Shown: positions 12,764 to 22,929, numbered from the stretch's first letter. The stretch is 64,000 bases of DNA from Gallionella sp. (GCA_013043965.1 JABEVF010000082.1:1-64000), one strand, 5' to 3'. Numbers and translations are program-made. Notes: generated from the letters alone by a model not told the origin.

Positions 12764-12779
12764 GTGGAGAGTAAGTGAA

Positions 12780-13862
12780 ATGACGATTTATAACTTCAGC
12801 GCGGGCCCTGCAGTGTTGCCTAGGGAAGTGTTGCTGCAAGCGCAGGCGGAGATGTTGGACTGGCACGGCAGCGGCATGTCGGTGATGGAGATGTCGCATC
12901 GCGGCAAGGAATACATGAGTATCCATGCCCAGGCCGAAGCCGATCTGCGCGAGTTGATGGCCATTCCCGCCAATTACAAGGTGCTGTTCCTGCAAGGCGG
13001 CGCGCATCTGCAATTTTCGATGATTCCGCTGAACTTGTTGCGCGGCAAGCTCTCCGCCGATTACATCAACACCGGCGAATGGTCGAAGAAGGCCATAGCC
13101 GAAGCGAAGAAATTCAGCCATGTGAACGTGGCGGCGGACAACTCTGATAAGAAGTGCACTTACGTGCCGGCATTCGATACCTGGAAGCTGGATAAGGATG
13201 CGGCTTATGTGCATTACACGCCGAACGAGACCATAGGCGGGGTCGAGTTCAACTGGGTGCCGAATACCGGCGAGGTGCCGCTGGTGGCGGACATGTCGTC
13301 CAACATCCTGTCCCGCCCTGTCGATGTGTGGAAGTTCGGCCTAATCTATGCGGGCGCGCAAAAAAATATCGGCCCGGCGGGTTTGACTATCGTTATTGTG
13401 CGCGAGGACCTGGTCGGTCATGCCAACCCGGCTTTGCCGACGATGCTGGACTACAAGATCCATGCGGACAACGATTCCATGTATAACACGCCGCCCACTT
13501 ACGGCATCTATATGGCCGGCCTGGTGTTTCAATGGCTGAAGAAGAACGGCGGCATCGGTGCGATGGAGAAGAACAACATCGCCAAGGCCAACCTGCTCTA
13601 TACGGCCATCGACAACAGCAACGGTTTTTACAGTTGCCCGGTGAGCAAGGTGGATCGCTCGCGCATGAACGTGCCGTTCACGTTGAAAGACGCTGGCTTG
13701 GATGGCGATTTCCTGAAGCAGGCGGATGCGCGCGGTTTGTTGCAACTCAAGGGGCACCGCTCGGTCGGCGGCATGCGCGCGTCCATCTATAACGCGATGC
13801 CCATCAACGGTGTGCAAGCTCTCGTCGATTTCATGGGCGAATTCGCCAAGAAGAACGCCTAG
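12780..13862 (+). CDS. serC: phosphoserine aminotransferase
   Basis: [45 protein letters not shown]. Confidence 0.96.
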   Translation: MTIYNFSAGPAVLPREVLLQAQAEMLDWHGSGMSVMEMSHRGKEYMSIHAQAEADLRELMAIPANYKVLFLQGGAHLQFSMIPLNLLRGKLSADYINTGEWSKKAIAEAKKFSHVNVAADNSDKKCTYVPAFDTWKLDKDAAYVHYTPNETIGGVEFNWVPNTGEVPLVADMSSNILSRPVDVWKFGLIYAGAQKNIGPAGLTIVIVREDLVGHANPALPTMLDYKIHADNDSMYNTPPTYGIYMAGLVFQWLKKNGGIGAMEKNNIAKANLLYTAIDNSNGFYSCPVSKVDRSRMNVPFTLKDAGLDGDFLKQADARGLLQLKGHRSVGGMRASIYNAMPINGVQALVDFMGEFAKKNA

Positions 13863-13867
13863 GAAGA

Positions 13868-15058
13868 ATGGCTAATCCCTATCGCATTCTCACGCTGAAC
13901 AAGATTTCATCCCAGGGGCTGAAACACTTCCCTGCACCGGTGTATCAGGTTGGCGCGGACATCGCCGCACCGGATGCGATCCTGGTGCGTTCGCATGATA
14001 TGCGCGATATGGATATCCCCCCCAGCGTGAAAGCGATCGCACGGGCGGGCGCGGGCACCAATAACATACCCGTCGCCAAGATGAGCGCGCGCGGTGTGCC
14101 GGTATTCAATGCGGCGGGCGCGAATGCCAATGCCGTGAAGGAGCTGGTGATTGCCGGCATGCTTTTGGCGGCGCGCAACATCGTACCCGCACTCGGCTTT
14201 ACCGCGAGCTTGCGGGGGGACGATGAGGCCCTGCACAACTTGGTCGAGCAAGGTAAGAAACACTATGCGGGCATCGAGTTGCGCGGACGCACACTGGGTA
14301 TCATCGGCCTGGGTGTGATCGGTAGGCTGGTCGCCGATACCGCGTTGGGTCTGGGCATGCGCGTGTACGGCTACGATCCCGAGATCACGGTGGAAGCGGC
14401 ATGGAGTCTGTCGTCGCAGGTGAAAAAGGCACAAAGCGTCGAAGAGCTGCTCAGGCATAGCGACTTTGTCACGCTGCATGTGCCCTTGCTGGATGCCACG
14501 CGCGGCCTGATCGATGCGCGGCGGATACAGGCGATGAAATCCGGCAGCGTGTTGCTGAATTTCTCGCGCGACGCCATCGTCGATAGCGATGCGGTGCTGG
14601 CGGGACTGGCGAGCAAACATCTGCATTATTATGTGTGCGACTTCCCCGCGCAAAAGTTGCAGGAGCAGGTGAACGTGGTGGCGCTGCCGCATTTGGGTGC
14701 ATCCACCGAAGAAGCGGAAGAGAATTGCGCGGTGATGGTGGTGGAGCAGGTGCGCGAATATCTGGAGCAGGGCAACATCACCAACACGGTGAATTTTCCG
14801 ACTTTGGTGATGCCGCGCGAATCGAAGTTCCGGCTGGCCATCGCCAACGCCAATGTGCCCAACATGCTCGGGCAGATTTCCACTGCACTGGCGCAGGCCG
14901 GCATCAACATTAGCAATATGATGAACAAATCACGCGGTGAAATGGCATACACCTTGGTGGATACCGATACCGAATTACCCGCGAAACTAATCGCGCACAT
15001 CTCCGCTATCCCCGGCGTGCTGATGGTACGCGATCTACCCTTACTCGAGGCTGTATGA
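13868..15058 (+). CDS. serA: D-3-phosphoglycerate dehydrogenase (with C-terminal ACT domain)
   Basis: RAGAGTNNIPV, LGIIGLGVIGRLVAD, LPHLGASTEEAEENCA, ACT-like C-terminus. Confidence 0.9.
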   Translation: MANPYRILTLNKISSQGLKHFPAPVYQVGADIAAPDAILVRSHDMRDMDIPPSVKAIARAGAGTNNIPVAKMSARGVPVFNAAGANANAVKELVIAGMLLAARNIVPALGFTASLRGDDEALHNLVEQGKKHYAGIELRGRTLGIIGLGVIGRLVADTALGLGMRVYGYDPEITVEAAWSLSSQVKKAQSVEELLRHSDFVTLHVPLLDATRGLIDARRIQAMKSGSVLLNFSRDAIVDSDAVLAGLASKHLHYYVCDFPAQKLQEQVNVVALPHLGASTEEAEENCAVMVVEQVREYLEQGNITNTVNFPTLVMPRESKFRLAIANANVPNMLGQISTALAQAGINISNMMNKSRGEMAYTLVDTDTELPAKLIAHISAIPGVLMVRDLPLLEAV

Positions 15059-16119
15059 GTGACAAACTGAAACAATGCCGCGATCAGATCGATCGCATCG
15101 ACGACGAAATGTTGCAGTTGCTGAACAGGCGTGCGGCGCTCGCGCAGCAGATCGGCCATCTCAAGGACAACGGCGTGGTGTTGCGTCCTGAGCGCGAGGC
15201 GCAGGTGCTGCAACGTCTGCAAGCCAATAACATCGGTCCTTTGAGCAACGATGCCATCGCCGCTTTGTTCACAGAAGTGATGTCGCAATGCCGTGCATTG
15301 GAATCGCCACTGGCCGTTGCCTACCTCGGCCCGGAAGGGACATTCTCCGAAGCGGCTGCATTGAAGCGTTTCGGCAGCGCGGTACAGGGCCAAGCCTGCG
15401 CGAACATCGACGACGTGTTCCGCGCGGTCGAATCGGGCGGCGTGAATTATGGCGTCGCTCCCGCGGAGAATTCCACCGAAGGGGCGGTGGGTCGCACGCT
15501 GGATCTGTTGTTGCAAAGCAATTTGCAGATCTGCGGAGAAGTGATGTTATCGATACATCAGTGTCTGCTATCGCAGCATTGCGAACTGAGCGCGATCAAG
15601 ACGGTATATTCGCATCCGCAGTCACTGGGTCAATGTCAGGGCTGGTTGAATATACACCTGCCGCATGCGGTACGCGTGCCCCTATCCAGCAACGCCGAAG
15701 CGGCACGTCTTGCCGCCGAGAATCCCCACAGTGCGGCGATTGCCGGCAATCAAGCCGCCGCCCATTTTGGATTGACCGTGTGCGTGGAGAACATCGAAGA
15801 CGACGCGAAGAACACCACGCGCTTTCTGGTGTTGGGCAAACAGCAAGTCGCACCTTCCGGTCGTGATAAGACTTCGCTGGTGTTGTCCGCGCCGAATCGC
15901 CCCGGCGCGGTGCATGAGTTGCTCGCGCCACTGGCCAGGCACGGTGTTTCCATGACCAAACTGGAGTCGCGTCCGGCGCGTTCCGGCCTGTGGGAATATG
16001 TTTTCTTCATTGACATCGAAGGGCATCAAGTCGATGACCAGGTCGCTGCCGCACTTGTTGAACTCAAACAGATCGCGGCGTTTGTGAAGGTGCTGGGTTC
16101 CTATCCGTTGGCGAATTGA
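15055..16119 (+). CDS. pheA: bifunctional chorismate mutase / prephenate dehydratase
   Basis: QCRDQIDRIDDEMLQLLNRRAALAQQIG; YLGPEGTFSEAAALKRFG; ACT domain KLESRPARSGLWEYVFFID. Confidence 0.95.
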   Translation: MSDKLKQCRDQIDRIDDEMLQLLNRRAALAQQIGHLKDNGVVLRPEREAQVLQRLQANNIGPLSNDAIAALFTEVMSQCRALESPLAVAYLGPEGTFSEAAALKRFGSAVQGQACANIDDVFRAVESGGVNYGVAPAENSTEGAVGRTLDLLLQSNLQICGEVMLSIHQCLLSQHCELSAIKTVYSHPQSLGQCQGWLNIHLPHAVRVPLSSNAEAARLAAENPHSAAIAGNQAAAHFGLTVCVENIEDDAKNTTRFLVLGKQQVAPSGRDKTSLVLSAPNRPGAVHELLAPLARHGVSMTKLESRPARSGLWEYVFFIDIEGHQVDDQVAAALVELKQIAAFVKVLGSYPLAN

Positions 16120-16121
16120 AG

Positions 16122-16346
16122 ATGAGATACATTTCCCTGCTCATATTTCTGAGCATCATCGTTCTGCCCGGCTGTGCCGACCCATACCGCAATCTTTACG
16201 AGGGCATGCAAAAGCGCGAGGGCATAGCCAATCCGGTTGCCAAGCCGGCGCAGGACAACGTACCTTATGATCAATACAAAGCCGAGCGCGACAGGTTGCA
16301 GCAAAAGGCTTCTGAAAACCCCCATGGCAGCGACCCTGCCAATTAA
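16122..16346 (+). CDS. small predicted lipoprotein
   Basis: MRYISLLIFLSIIVLPGCADPYRNLYEGMQ; lipobox LPGC. Confidence 0.65.
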   Translation: MRYISLLIFLSIIVLPGCADPYRNLYEGMQKREGIANPVAKPAQDNVPYDQYKAERDRLQQKASENPHGSDPAN

Positions 16347-16358
16347 ACAAAAATCGAT

Positions 16359-17459
16359 ATGAACTACACCGACTTGGCTCCGGCCTATATACGTGCCATC
16401 GCGCCTTACCAACCCGGCAAACCGATCTCCGAGCTGGAGCGGGAACTGGGCATCACCGACATCGTCAAGCTGGCCTCTAACGAGAACCCGCTGGGCGCGA
16501 GTCCCAAAGCGGTCGCCGCGGCACGCGCGGCTTTGGATGATGTCGGTTTGTATCCGGACGGCAATGGTTACGCACTGAAGGACGCGCTGGCTCAGCGTTA
16601 CGGTGTAGCGCTTGATCAGGTGGTGCTGGGCAACGGTTCCAACGACTTGCTGGAACTGGCTGCACGCGCCTACCTCACGGCGGGCGACCGAGCGATATAT
16701 TCCGATCATGCGTTTGCGGTTTACCCGCTGGCTATCCAGGCGGTCGGTGCGACGGGCATCAGCGTGCCGGCAAAGGACTTTGGCCATGATCTGGAGGGGA
16801 TGCATGCAGCGGCCGTGCAGCAAGATGCGAAACTGATCTTCATCGCCAACCCCAATAACCCGACCGGCACGTTTTTGCCCGGTGCGGTACTGCATGAATT
16901 TCTGCGTGCGCTGCCCGCGCAGATTCTGGTGGTGCTGGACGAGGCTTATAACGAATATCTGCCGGTAGAGTGCCGCTATGACAGCGTGAGCTGGTTGTGT
17001 GAGTTCCCCAACCTGATCGTCTCGCGCACCTTTTCCAAGGCGTATGGCTTGGCCTCGCTGCGGGTCGGTTACGCGTTGGGCGATGCACAAGTGATGGACA
17101 TGATCAATCGCGTGCGCCAGCCGTTCAACGTCAACAGCGTGGCGCAGGCCGCCGCGGTCGAGGCCCTGCAGGACTTGGATTTCGTGCGGCGCACTTTCGA
17201 CTTGAACCTGCGCGGCATGCGGCAGATCACCGCTGGCCTTTTCGGGCTGGGCTTGGAATACATCCCTTCCTACGGGAACTTCGTCAGTTTCAGGATCGCG
17301 GATGCCGCGCAGGTCTATCGCCGCCTGCTGGAATTGGGCGTGATCGTCCGTCCTATAGCCAACTACGCGATGCCGGACTATTTGCGTGTGAGCATAGGAT
17401 TGGAAACCGAGAACGAGAAATTTTTGACCGCATTGAAAAAAATATTAGGAGAGCTGTAA
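16359..17459 (+). CDS. hisC: histidinol-phosphate aminotransferase
   Basis: KLASNENPLGASPKA, NPNNPTGTF, VLDEAYNEY, SRTFSKAYGLASLRVGY. Confidence 0.94.
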   Translation: MNYTDLAPAYIRAIAPYQPGKPISELERELGITDIVKLASNENPLGASPKAVAAARAALDDVGLYPDGNGYALKDALAQRYGVALDQVVLGNGSNDLLELAARAYLTAGDRAIYSDHAFAVYPLAIQAVGATGISVPAKDFGHDLEGMHAAAVQQDAKLIFIANPNNPTGTFLPGAVLHEFLRALPAQILVVLDEAYNEYLPVECRYDSVSWLCEFPNLIVSRTFSKAYGLASLRVGYALGDAQVMDMINRVRQPFNVNSVAQAAAVEALQDLDFVRRTFDLNLRGMRQITAGLFGLGLEYIPSYGNFVSFRIADAAQVYRRLLELGVIVRPIANYAMPDYLRVSIGLETENEKFLTALKKILGEL

Positions 17460-18475
17460 TGATTATTGTGATGGGTAAGGATGTGACCGACGAACAGATC
17501 GGGGCGGTGGTCAGGAAGCTTGAAACGGCCGGTCTGAAGGCAAACATTTCGCGGGGTATCGAGCGCACCGTGATCGGCGCGATCGGTGACGAGCGCCCGC
17601 TCACCGAAGAGATGTTCACCCCGTTGCCGGGCGTGGAATCGGCGATGCACATCGCCAAGCAATACAAGATCGTGTCGCGCGAATCGCATCGCGATAACAC
17701 GGTGATCGACATCGGCGGCATCCCGCTGGGTGGCAATCAGATCCAGATCATCGCCGGGCCCTGTTCGGTGGAGACACAGCCGCAGATGGATTTGTCCGCG
17801 CGGTTTGTGCATGAAGCCGGATGTCGTTTGATGCGCGGCGGCGCGTTCAAACCGCGCACCAGTCCATATGCCTTCCAGGGCAAGGGCGTGGAAGGCTTGA
17901 CCATGTTCCGTCAGGCGGCCAGCCAATACAAATTGCCCATCGTCACCGAGCTGATGGACATCCGCATGCTGGACACTTTCATGGAACACGATGTGGACGT
18001 GATCCAGATCGGCACGCGCAACATGCAGAACTTCGATCTGCTCAAGGAAGTCGGGCGCATCAACAAGCCGGTTATTTTGAAACGCGGCATGTCGGCCACC
18101 ATCTCAGAATGGCTGATGGCGGCGGAATACATCGCGGCGGGCGGCAACCACAACATCATTTTCTGCGAGCGCGGCATACGCACTTTCGAGACCTATTACC
18201 GCAACGTGCTGGACGTGACCGCGATTCCGGTGCTGAAGAAGGAAACCCATCTGCCGGTGATCGTCGATCCTTCGCACGCGGGTGGCAAGGCCTGGATGGT
18301 GGCGGCGTTGTCGCAAGCGGCAGTGGCCGCCGGGGCCGACGGTCTGCTGGTCGAGATGCACCCGAATCCTTGCGAGGCATGGTGCGATGCCGATCAAGCC
18401 CTGACTCCCGAAGAGCTCAAAAGGTTGATGGGCACATTGGGCGGGATAGCCACAGCCATAGGGCGCACACTCTGA
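17459..18475 (+). CDS. aroF: 3-deoxy-7-phosphoheptulonate synthase (AroA/type I-beta-like with N-terminal ferredoxin-like domain)
   Basis: MIIVMGKDVTDEQIGAVV, IIAGPCSVE, RGGAFKPRTSPYAFQG, PVIVDPSHAGGK. Confidence 0.93.
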   Translation: MIIVMGKDVTDEQIGAVVRKLETAGLKANISRGIERTVIGAIGDERPLTEEMFTPLPGVESAMHIAKQYKIVSRESHRDNTVIDIGGIPLGGNQIQIIAGPCSVETQPQMDLSARFVHEAGCRLMRGGAFKPRTSPYAFQGKGVEGLTMFRQAASQYKLPIVTELMDIRMLDTFMEHDVDVIQIGTRNMQNFDLLKEVGRINKPVILKRGMSATISEWLMAAEYIAAGGNHNIIFCERGIRTFETYYRNVLDVTAIPVLKKETHLPVIVDPSHAGGKAWMVAALSQAAVAAGADGLLVEMHPNPCEAWCDADQALTPEELKRLMGTLGGIATAIGRTL

Positions 18476-18647
18476 GGATAATACTGGCCCATTACAAGCT
18501 TAAAAATTGAGGTGTTTATGCGCCTCACGACACAAGCACCATTTGCTTAAATACTCGGTTTTATAGCCAACGATTAAGGTGTACTATCCCCACAGCAGCG
18601 GGGTGGTATTTATGGGTGTATTAATCGTTCGAAACGAAATGGGGAAA

Positions 18648-18965
18648 ATGATGAAATCTATTATTGTTGGCGTGATCGTATCTGGCGTGATGGTTTCCGG
18701 TAGCGCGATGGCGGTGGACATGCCTGCGGATGGCAAGGCGAAGTGTGGTGCGTGCCACGCGATCGATGTCAAGAAGATCGGCCCATCTTGGAAAGATGTT
18801 GCTGCAAAATATGCCGGGAAACCTGATGCGGAAGCGACTATCGCCGCTAACATCACCAAGGGTGGCTCATTTGGTTGGAAGATGGGGAACATGCCTCCCA
18901 AGGGTATGGGTGCAAACGATGCCCAGATCCAATCATTCGCAAAGTTCATCGCCGGTTTGAAGTAA
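18648..18965 (+). CDS. periplasmic class I c-type cytochrome
   Basis: Signal peptide, CGACH haem site, C-terminal Met ligand region MGNMPPKGM. Confidence 0.9.
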   Translation: MMKSIIVGVIVSGVMVSGSAMAVDMPADGKAKCGACHAIDVKKIGPSWKDVAAKYAGKPDAEATIAANITKGGSFGWKMGNMPPKGMGANDAQIQSFAKFIAGLK

Positions 18966-18987
18966 TGCATTTCGGCAGATGATCAGG

Positions 18988-19009
18988 AGCCGACGCAAGT
19001 CGGCTTTTT
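18988..19009 (+). terminator. rho-independent terminator after cytochrome gene
   Basis: AGCCGAC-gcaa-GTCGGCT followed by TTTT. Confidence 0.85.
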
Positions 19010-19163
19010 CGTTTGTTGCGGGGCCCTTTGTAGCCAAGGTAAAACGCATTCATCCAGGCTGCAAAACAAGCACCAAAACCTGACACACCGAAATCATATC
19101 CTTTTGCAAGTACGGTTGAACCTTAACAGTTGCTAAATTTTTCTATCGGAGCGAGGTTCTGGC

Positions 19164-20279
19164 ATGAAGATAGGCATTCCCAAAGAAATAAAGATCAACG
19201 AGAACCGTGTTGCTCTGGTTCCGGCCGGAGCTGGGGCTTTGGTTGTCGCCGGACATACGGTGCTGATCGAGAAGGGAGCGGGGTTGGGGAGCGGTTTTAG
19301 CGACGCGCAATATGAGGCGATGGGTGCGTATATCGCGCCATCGGCGGATGAGGTATGGGCGAAAGCGGAACTGATTGTCAAAGTTAAGGAGCCTGTCGAG
19401 TCGGAGTGGCCGCGCATCAAAGCGGGCCAGGTGATCTTTACTTACTTTCACTTCGCCGCGAACGAGGCGTTGACCCTCGCACATATGGTTTCCGGTGCGG
19501 TGTGTATCGCTTATGAAACGGTCACTCTGCCGAATCGTGAATTACCCTTGCTGACTCCGATGTCTGAAGTCGCGGGGCGTATGGCGGTGCAAGAAGGTGC
19601 GAAATATCTCGAGAAACTATACGGTGGACGTGGTGTTTTATTGGGTGGTGTGCCCGGTGTCCAGCCCGCCAAAGTGGTGATATTGGGCGGTGGCGTGGTG
19701 GGTTTGAACGCCGCAAAGATGGCAGCAGGCCTGGGTGCGCAGGTGGTTATCCTCGATTTGTCTCTGGAAAAATTGCGCTATCTGAGCGACGTGATGCCGG
19801 CCAATGTGCAATTGATCTTGTCCAATCGGCAGACTCTCCTAGACCAGATCGCCGATGCCGATCTAATCATCGGAGCGGTACTCATACCCGGTGCGCTAGC
19901 GCCCAAACTCATCCATCGGGAGGATCTCAAGATCATGCGCGCAGGGACGGTGATGGTGGACGTGGCGATAGACCAGGGCGGGTGTTTCGCCACCAGTCGC
20001 CCGACCACACATGAGCATCCGACCTTCGTCGTGGATGGCATCGTGCATTACGCGGTGACCAATATGCCCGGTGGCTTGCCGATGACCGCCACGCTGGCAT
20101 TGACCAATGCTACCTTGCCTTATGTATTGCAGCTTGCCGATCAAGGATATCAGCGCGCACTCAAAGCCTCACCGGCGTTGCTGCAAGGCCTCAATATCTT
20201 CCAGGGCGTGATCACCCACAAAAAAGTCGCCGAGGCATTCGGTTTGGCTTATCGCACTGCCGAAGCTTGTATCGAATAG
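19164..20279 (+). CDS. ald: alanine dehydrogenase
   Basis: MKIGIPKEIKINENRVALVPAGA, EGAKYLEKLYGGRGVLLGGVPGVQPAKVVILGGGVVG. Confidence 0.94.
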   Translation: MKIGIPKEIKINENRVALVPAGAGALVVAGHTVLIEKGAGLGSGFSDAQYEAMGAYIAPSADEVWAKAELIVKVKEPVESEWPRIKAGQVIFTYFHFAANEALTLAHMVSGAVCIAYETVTLPNRELPLLTPMSEVAGRMAVQEGAKYLEKLYGGRGVLLGGVPGVQPAKVVILGGGVVGLNAAKMAAGLGAQVVILDLSLEKLRYLSDVMPANVQLILSNRQTLLDQIADADLIIGAVLIPGALAPKLIHREDLKIMRAGTVMVDVAIDQGGCFATSRPTTHEHPTFVVDGIVHYAVTNMPGGLPMTATLALTNATLPYVLQLADQGYQRALKASPALLQGLNIFQGVITHKKVAEAFGLAYRTAEACIE

Positions 20280-20294
20280 CGCATCGCCACAAAT

Positions 20295-20322
20295 AAAAAA
20301 GCACGCCTGAGGCGTGCTTTTT
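20295..20322. terminator. bidirectional rho-independent terminator between ald and the DEAD-box helicase
   Basis: AAAAAA GCACGCC-tga-GGCGTGC TTTTT. Confidence 0.9.
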
Positions 20323-20344
20323 GTGGTGCTAATTGGCTGGCTGT

Positions 20345-21949
20345 TTAACGGTTGTTACCAAACCCGCCGTTGCCACCTGTGTTGCCACCGCGATTGCCGC
20401 CGAAGGCAGGACGATCACCGGTGCGACGTGGTGCGCTGTTGCCACCACGGTTCTGGTCGCCGAAGCCACGGCTTTGATTGCCCGCGCTACGGTCTTGAGT
20501 ATGACCAGCCGCAGCACCTTGACCACCACCGAAACCTTGAGAACTTGCAGCGCGTTGACCGCCGAAGCCTTGGCCTTCACGGCGTGGTGCATGCGCATGA
20601 CGGCTGTCTGGTGCAGTGTGATGTGAAGCGCCACTATTGCCGCCACCAAAGCCACCTTCACGATTGCCAGAAAAACCACCGCTGTTACCACGATTGCCGC
20701 CGAAGCCGCCGCCATTGCCACGATTGCCGCCGAAGCCGCCACCGTTGCCACCACCATTGCTACGACGCGGGCCGCGATCAGAAGAGGGCGCACCGCCACC
20801 GGTGCGCAGCTTGAACTTTGGTTCCAAGCCTTCGATGGTGTGCATCTTGATGGTTTGTTCGGTGTAGCGTTCGATGCGTTTGAGCATTTGCGCATCACGG
20901 TTCGATGCGAACGAGATCGCGATACCGGATGAGCCGCCACGACCGGTACGACCGATACGGTGGACGTAGTCTTCAGCAAACTTGGGCAAATCAAAGTTGA
21001 TCACGTGGGAGACCCCGCGCACGTCCAGACCGCGTGCCGCCACGTCGGTGGCAACCAGGATACGCACGCTGCCGTTACGCATATTGATCAGGGTGCGGTT
21101 GCGTTCGCGCTGGCTCATGTCGCCATGCAAAGCGGCAACCGAGTGGCCTTGTGAGGAAAGCTGGTCGGCCAGACTGTCCGCATCACGTTTGGTCGCCGTG
21201 AACACAATGGCTTGGTTCACTTCAGTGTCGGTCAGCAGGTGGCTCAGCATCTTATTCTTGTGCGCCACGTCATCGGCGAACATCATGCGTTGTTCGATGT
21301 TCTCGTGTTTGTCTTTGGCAGCCGACACGCTGATGCGTTTAGGTGTTTTGAGCAGACGCGAGGCCAGGTTGCCGACCACGCCATCCAGCGTTGCCGAGAA
21401 CAGCAGTGTTTGGCGGGTGTTGGGCGTGGCGGCAGCGATGCGTTCCACGTCATCCACGAAACCCATGTCCAGCATGCGATCCGCCTCATCGAGAATCAGC
21501 ATTTCCAGGCGCGAAAAGTCGATGCGCCCGCGTTCCAGGTGGTCGATCAGACGGCCCGGGGTGGCAACCAGAATATCGACGTGACCGGACAACATGCGGT
21601 TCTGTACCGGGTAAGGCATGCCGCCCAGGATGCTGATAATCTTGAAACGCATGTTTTGGCCGTATTTGGTCGCAGCATCACATACTTGCTGTGCCAGTTC
21701 ACGTGTCGGAGTCAATACCAACACGCGCGGGCCTTTGCCAGGTAACGCGGAAGGGGTTGCCAAGCGGTTCAGGGCAGGCAGGATAAAGGCGGCGGTCTTG
21801 CCGCTACCTGTTTGGGCAGAAGCCATCAAGTCATTGCCCGCCAAGATTTCAGGAATCGCCTGAGCTTGGATAGGGGTTGGTTCGGTATAGCCAGTTTCGG
21901 CGATAGCTTTGAGGATGGCAGTGTTTAATGCGAGTTCTTCAAACGTCAT
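20345..21949 (-). CDS. rhlE: DEAD-box ATP-dependent RNA helicase (RhlE-type) with Gly/Asn/Arg-rich tail
   Basis: MTFEELALNTAILKAIAETGYTEPTPIQAQAIP, AQTGSGKTAAF, DEADRMLDMGF, HRIGRTGRGG; GNRGNGGGFGGNRGN-rich C-terminus. Confidence 0.92.
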   Translation of the reverse strand: MTFEELALNTAILKAIAETGYTEPTPIQAQAIPEILAGNDLMASAQTGSGKTAAFILPALNRLATPSALPGKGPRVLVLTPTRELAQQVCDAATKYGQNMRFKIISILGGMPYPVQNRMLSGHVDILVATPGRLIDHLERGRIDFSRLEMLILDEADRMLDMGFVDDVERIAAATPNTRQTLLFSATLDGVVGNLASRLLKTPKRISVSAAKDKHENIEQRMMFADDVAHKNKMLSHLLTDTEVNQAIVFTATKRDADSLADQLSSQGHSVAALHGDMSQRERNRTLINMRNGSVRILVATDVAARGLDVRGVSHVINFDLPKFAEDYVHRIGRTGRGGSSGIAISFASNRDAQMLKRIERYTEQTIKMHTIEGLEPKFKLRTGGGAPSSDRGPRRSNGGGNGGGFGGNRGNGGGFGGNRGNSGGFSGNREGGFGGGNSGASHHTAPDSRHAHAPRREGQGFGGQRAASSQGFGGGQGAAAGHTQDRSAGNQSRGFGDQNRGGNSAPRRTGDRPAFGGNRGGNTGGNGGFGNNR

Positions 21950-21986
21950 TTTTGTTCCTTTTGAGACTACGGGAATCCCTCTCTAA

Positions 21987-22051
21987 CCGACAGACGCGCC
22001 CAATAGCCGACCCTAAGATGGCCGAATATCGGGGTGAATTCAGTCTGTCGG
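21987..22051 (-). promoter_or_regulatory. long-range stem in the presumptive 5' leader of the DEAD-box helicase gene
   Basis: CCGACAGAC (21987-21995) and GTCTGTCGG (22043-22051) are perfect 9-bp complements within an unusually long upstream region. Confidence 0.45.
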
Positions 22052-22284
22052 ACCGATCAAGTTCCCTAGTGTGAGCGCAGGTGGTAATACAGCCCGTGGT
22101 ACGGGGAGGAGATTAACCGGCGCATAAAACATCGTTGCTAACCGGAAAACCCAAGAATACTGTTGAGTTCTTTAGACAGGCGCGAGTTACAGACGCGCGA
22201 GAGATAGGTCAGTAAACGATGAACTAAATGCCACATCGTTTGTGGCAAGGCGCGCATTATAGTGAGAAGTGAAATAAAAGCCAG

Positions 22285-22914
22285 TTATATTTTCGGGCGG
22301 GTCAGCCCGGTCATGCGATGTATCAGTGCTTGTACCGCCGCATAGACCAGCAATACCACCGCCAGGCTGGACAGGAATCCCGCCAACACGTCCGCAGGAA
22401 AATGCGCGCCTAGGCTCACTCTGGAGCACCCAACCCACAACACCGAGAACATTCCCGCCATGCGCCACCAACGGTTCAGGATAGGCCACAGGCTGGCCAC
22501 GGTCAGCATCGCAAATGACGAGTGACCGCTCGGCAGGCTGTGGTGATACTCGGCTAGGCCCACGATGTGCACGCTATCCAGAGGCAATGCCAAAGGTGGG
22601 CGAGGGAAGTCCAGCATGGGTTTGAGGATGCTGAGCAACAGGCCATCGAGCAAGTAGGCGATGCTGAACACCGCTATCGCAGACATCCAGCGCAGGGTTA
22701 GCACCCGATATTGCACCGCATCCCGCAGGGGAGTTCTCGCGATTACGACAAGCGCAACAAAGGTCAGTAATCCGAGGTAGATCGGAAAGTTGACATGCTC
22801 GCCCAGCTTGGTGCCCAGCAGCATGAACTTGTCCAAATATTCGGAATGAATGTCGTTGATGAGGTGGAACAGCCAAACATTGATGCCACCCCAGTCATAA
22901 AGAGTTGCTTTCAT
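22285..22914 (-). CDS. PAP2-family phosphatase
   Basis: KPMLDFPRPPLAL, SLPSGHSSFAMLT, SRVSLGAHFPADVLAG tripartite lipid phosphatase signature. Confidence 0.9.
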   Translation of the reverse strand: MKATLYDWGGINVWLFHLINDIHSEYLDKFMLLGTKLGEHVNFPIYLGLLTFVALVVIARTPLRDAVQYRVLTLRWMSAIAVFSIAYLLDGLLLSILKPMLDFPRPPLALPLDSVHIVGLAEYHHSLPSGHSSFAMLTVASLWPILNRWWRMAGMFSVLWVGCSRVSLGAHFPADVLAGFLSSLAVVLLVYAAVQALIHRMTGLTRPKI

Positions 22915-22929
22915 AGAGGTGATTTCCGC

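Noticed and set aside
20637-20867. Pro-rich plus-strand ORF (MPPPKPPSRLPEKPPLLPRLPPKPP)
   Set aside because: Antisense of the Gly-rich helicase tail
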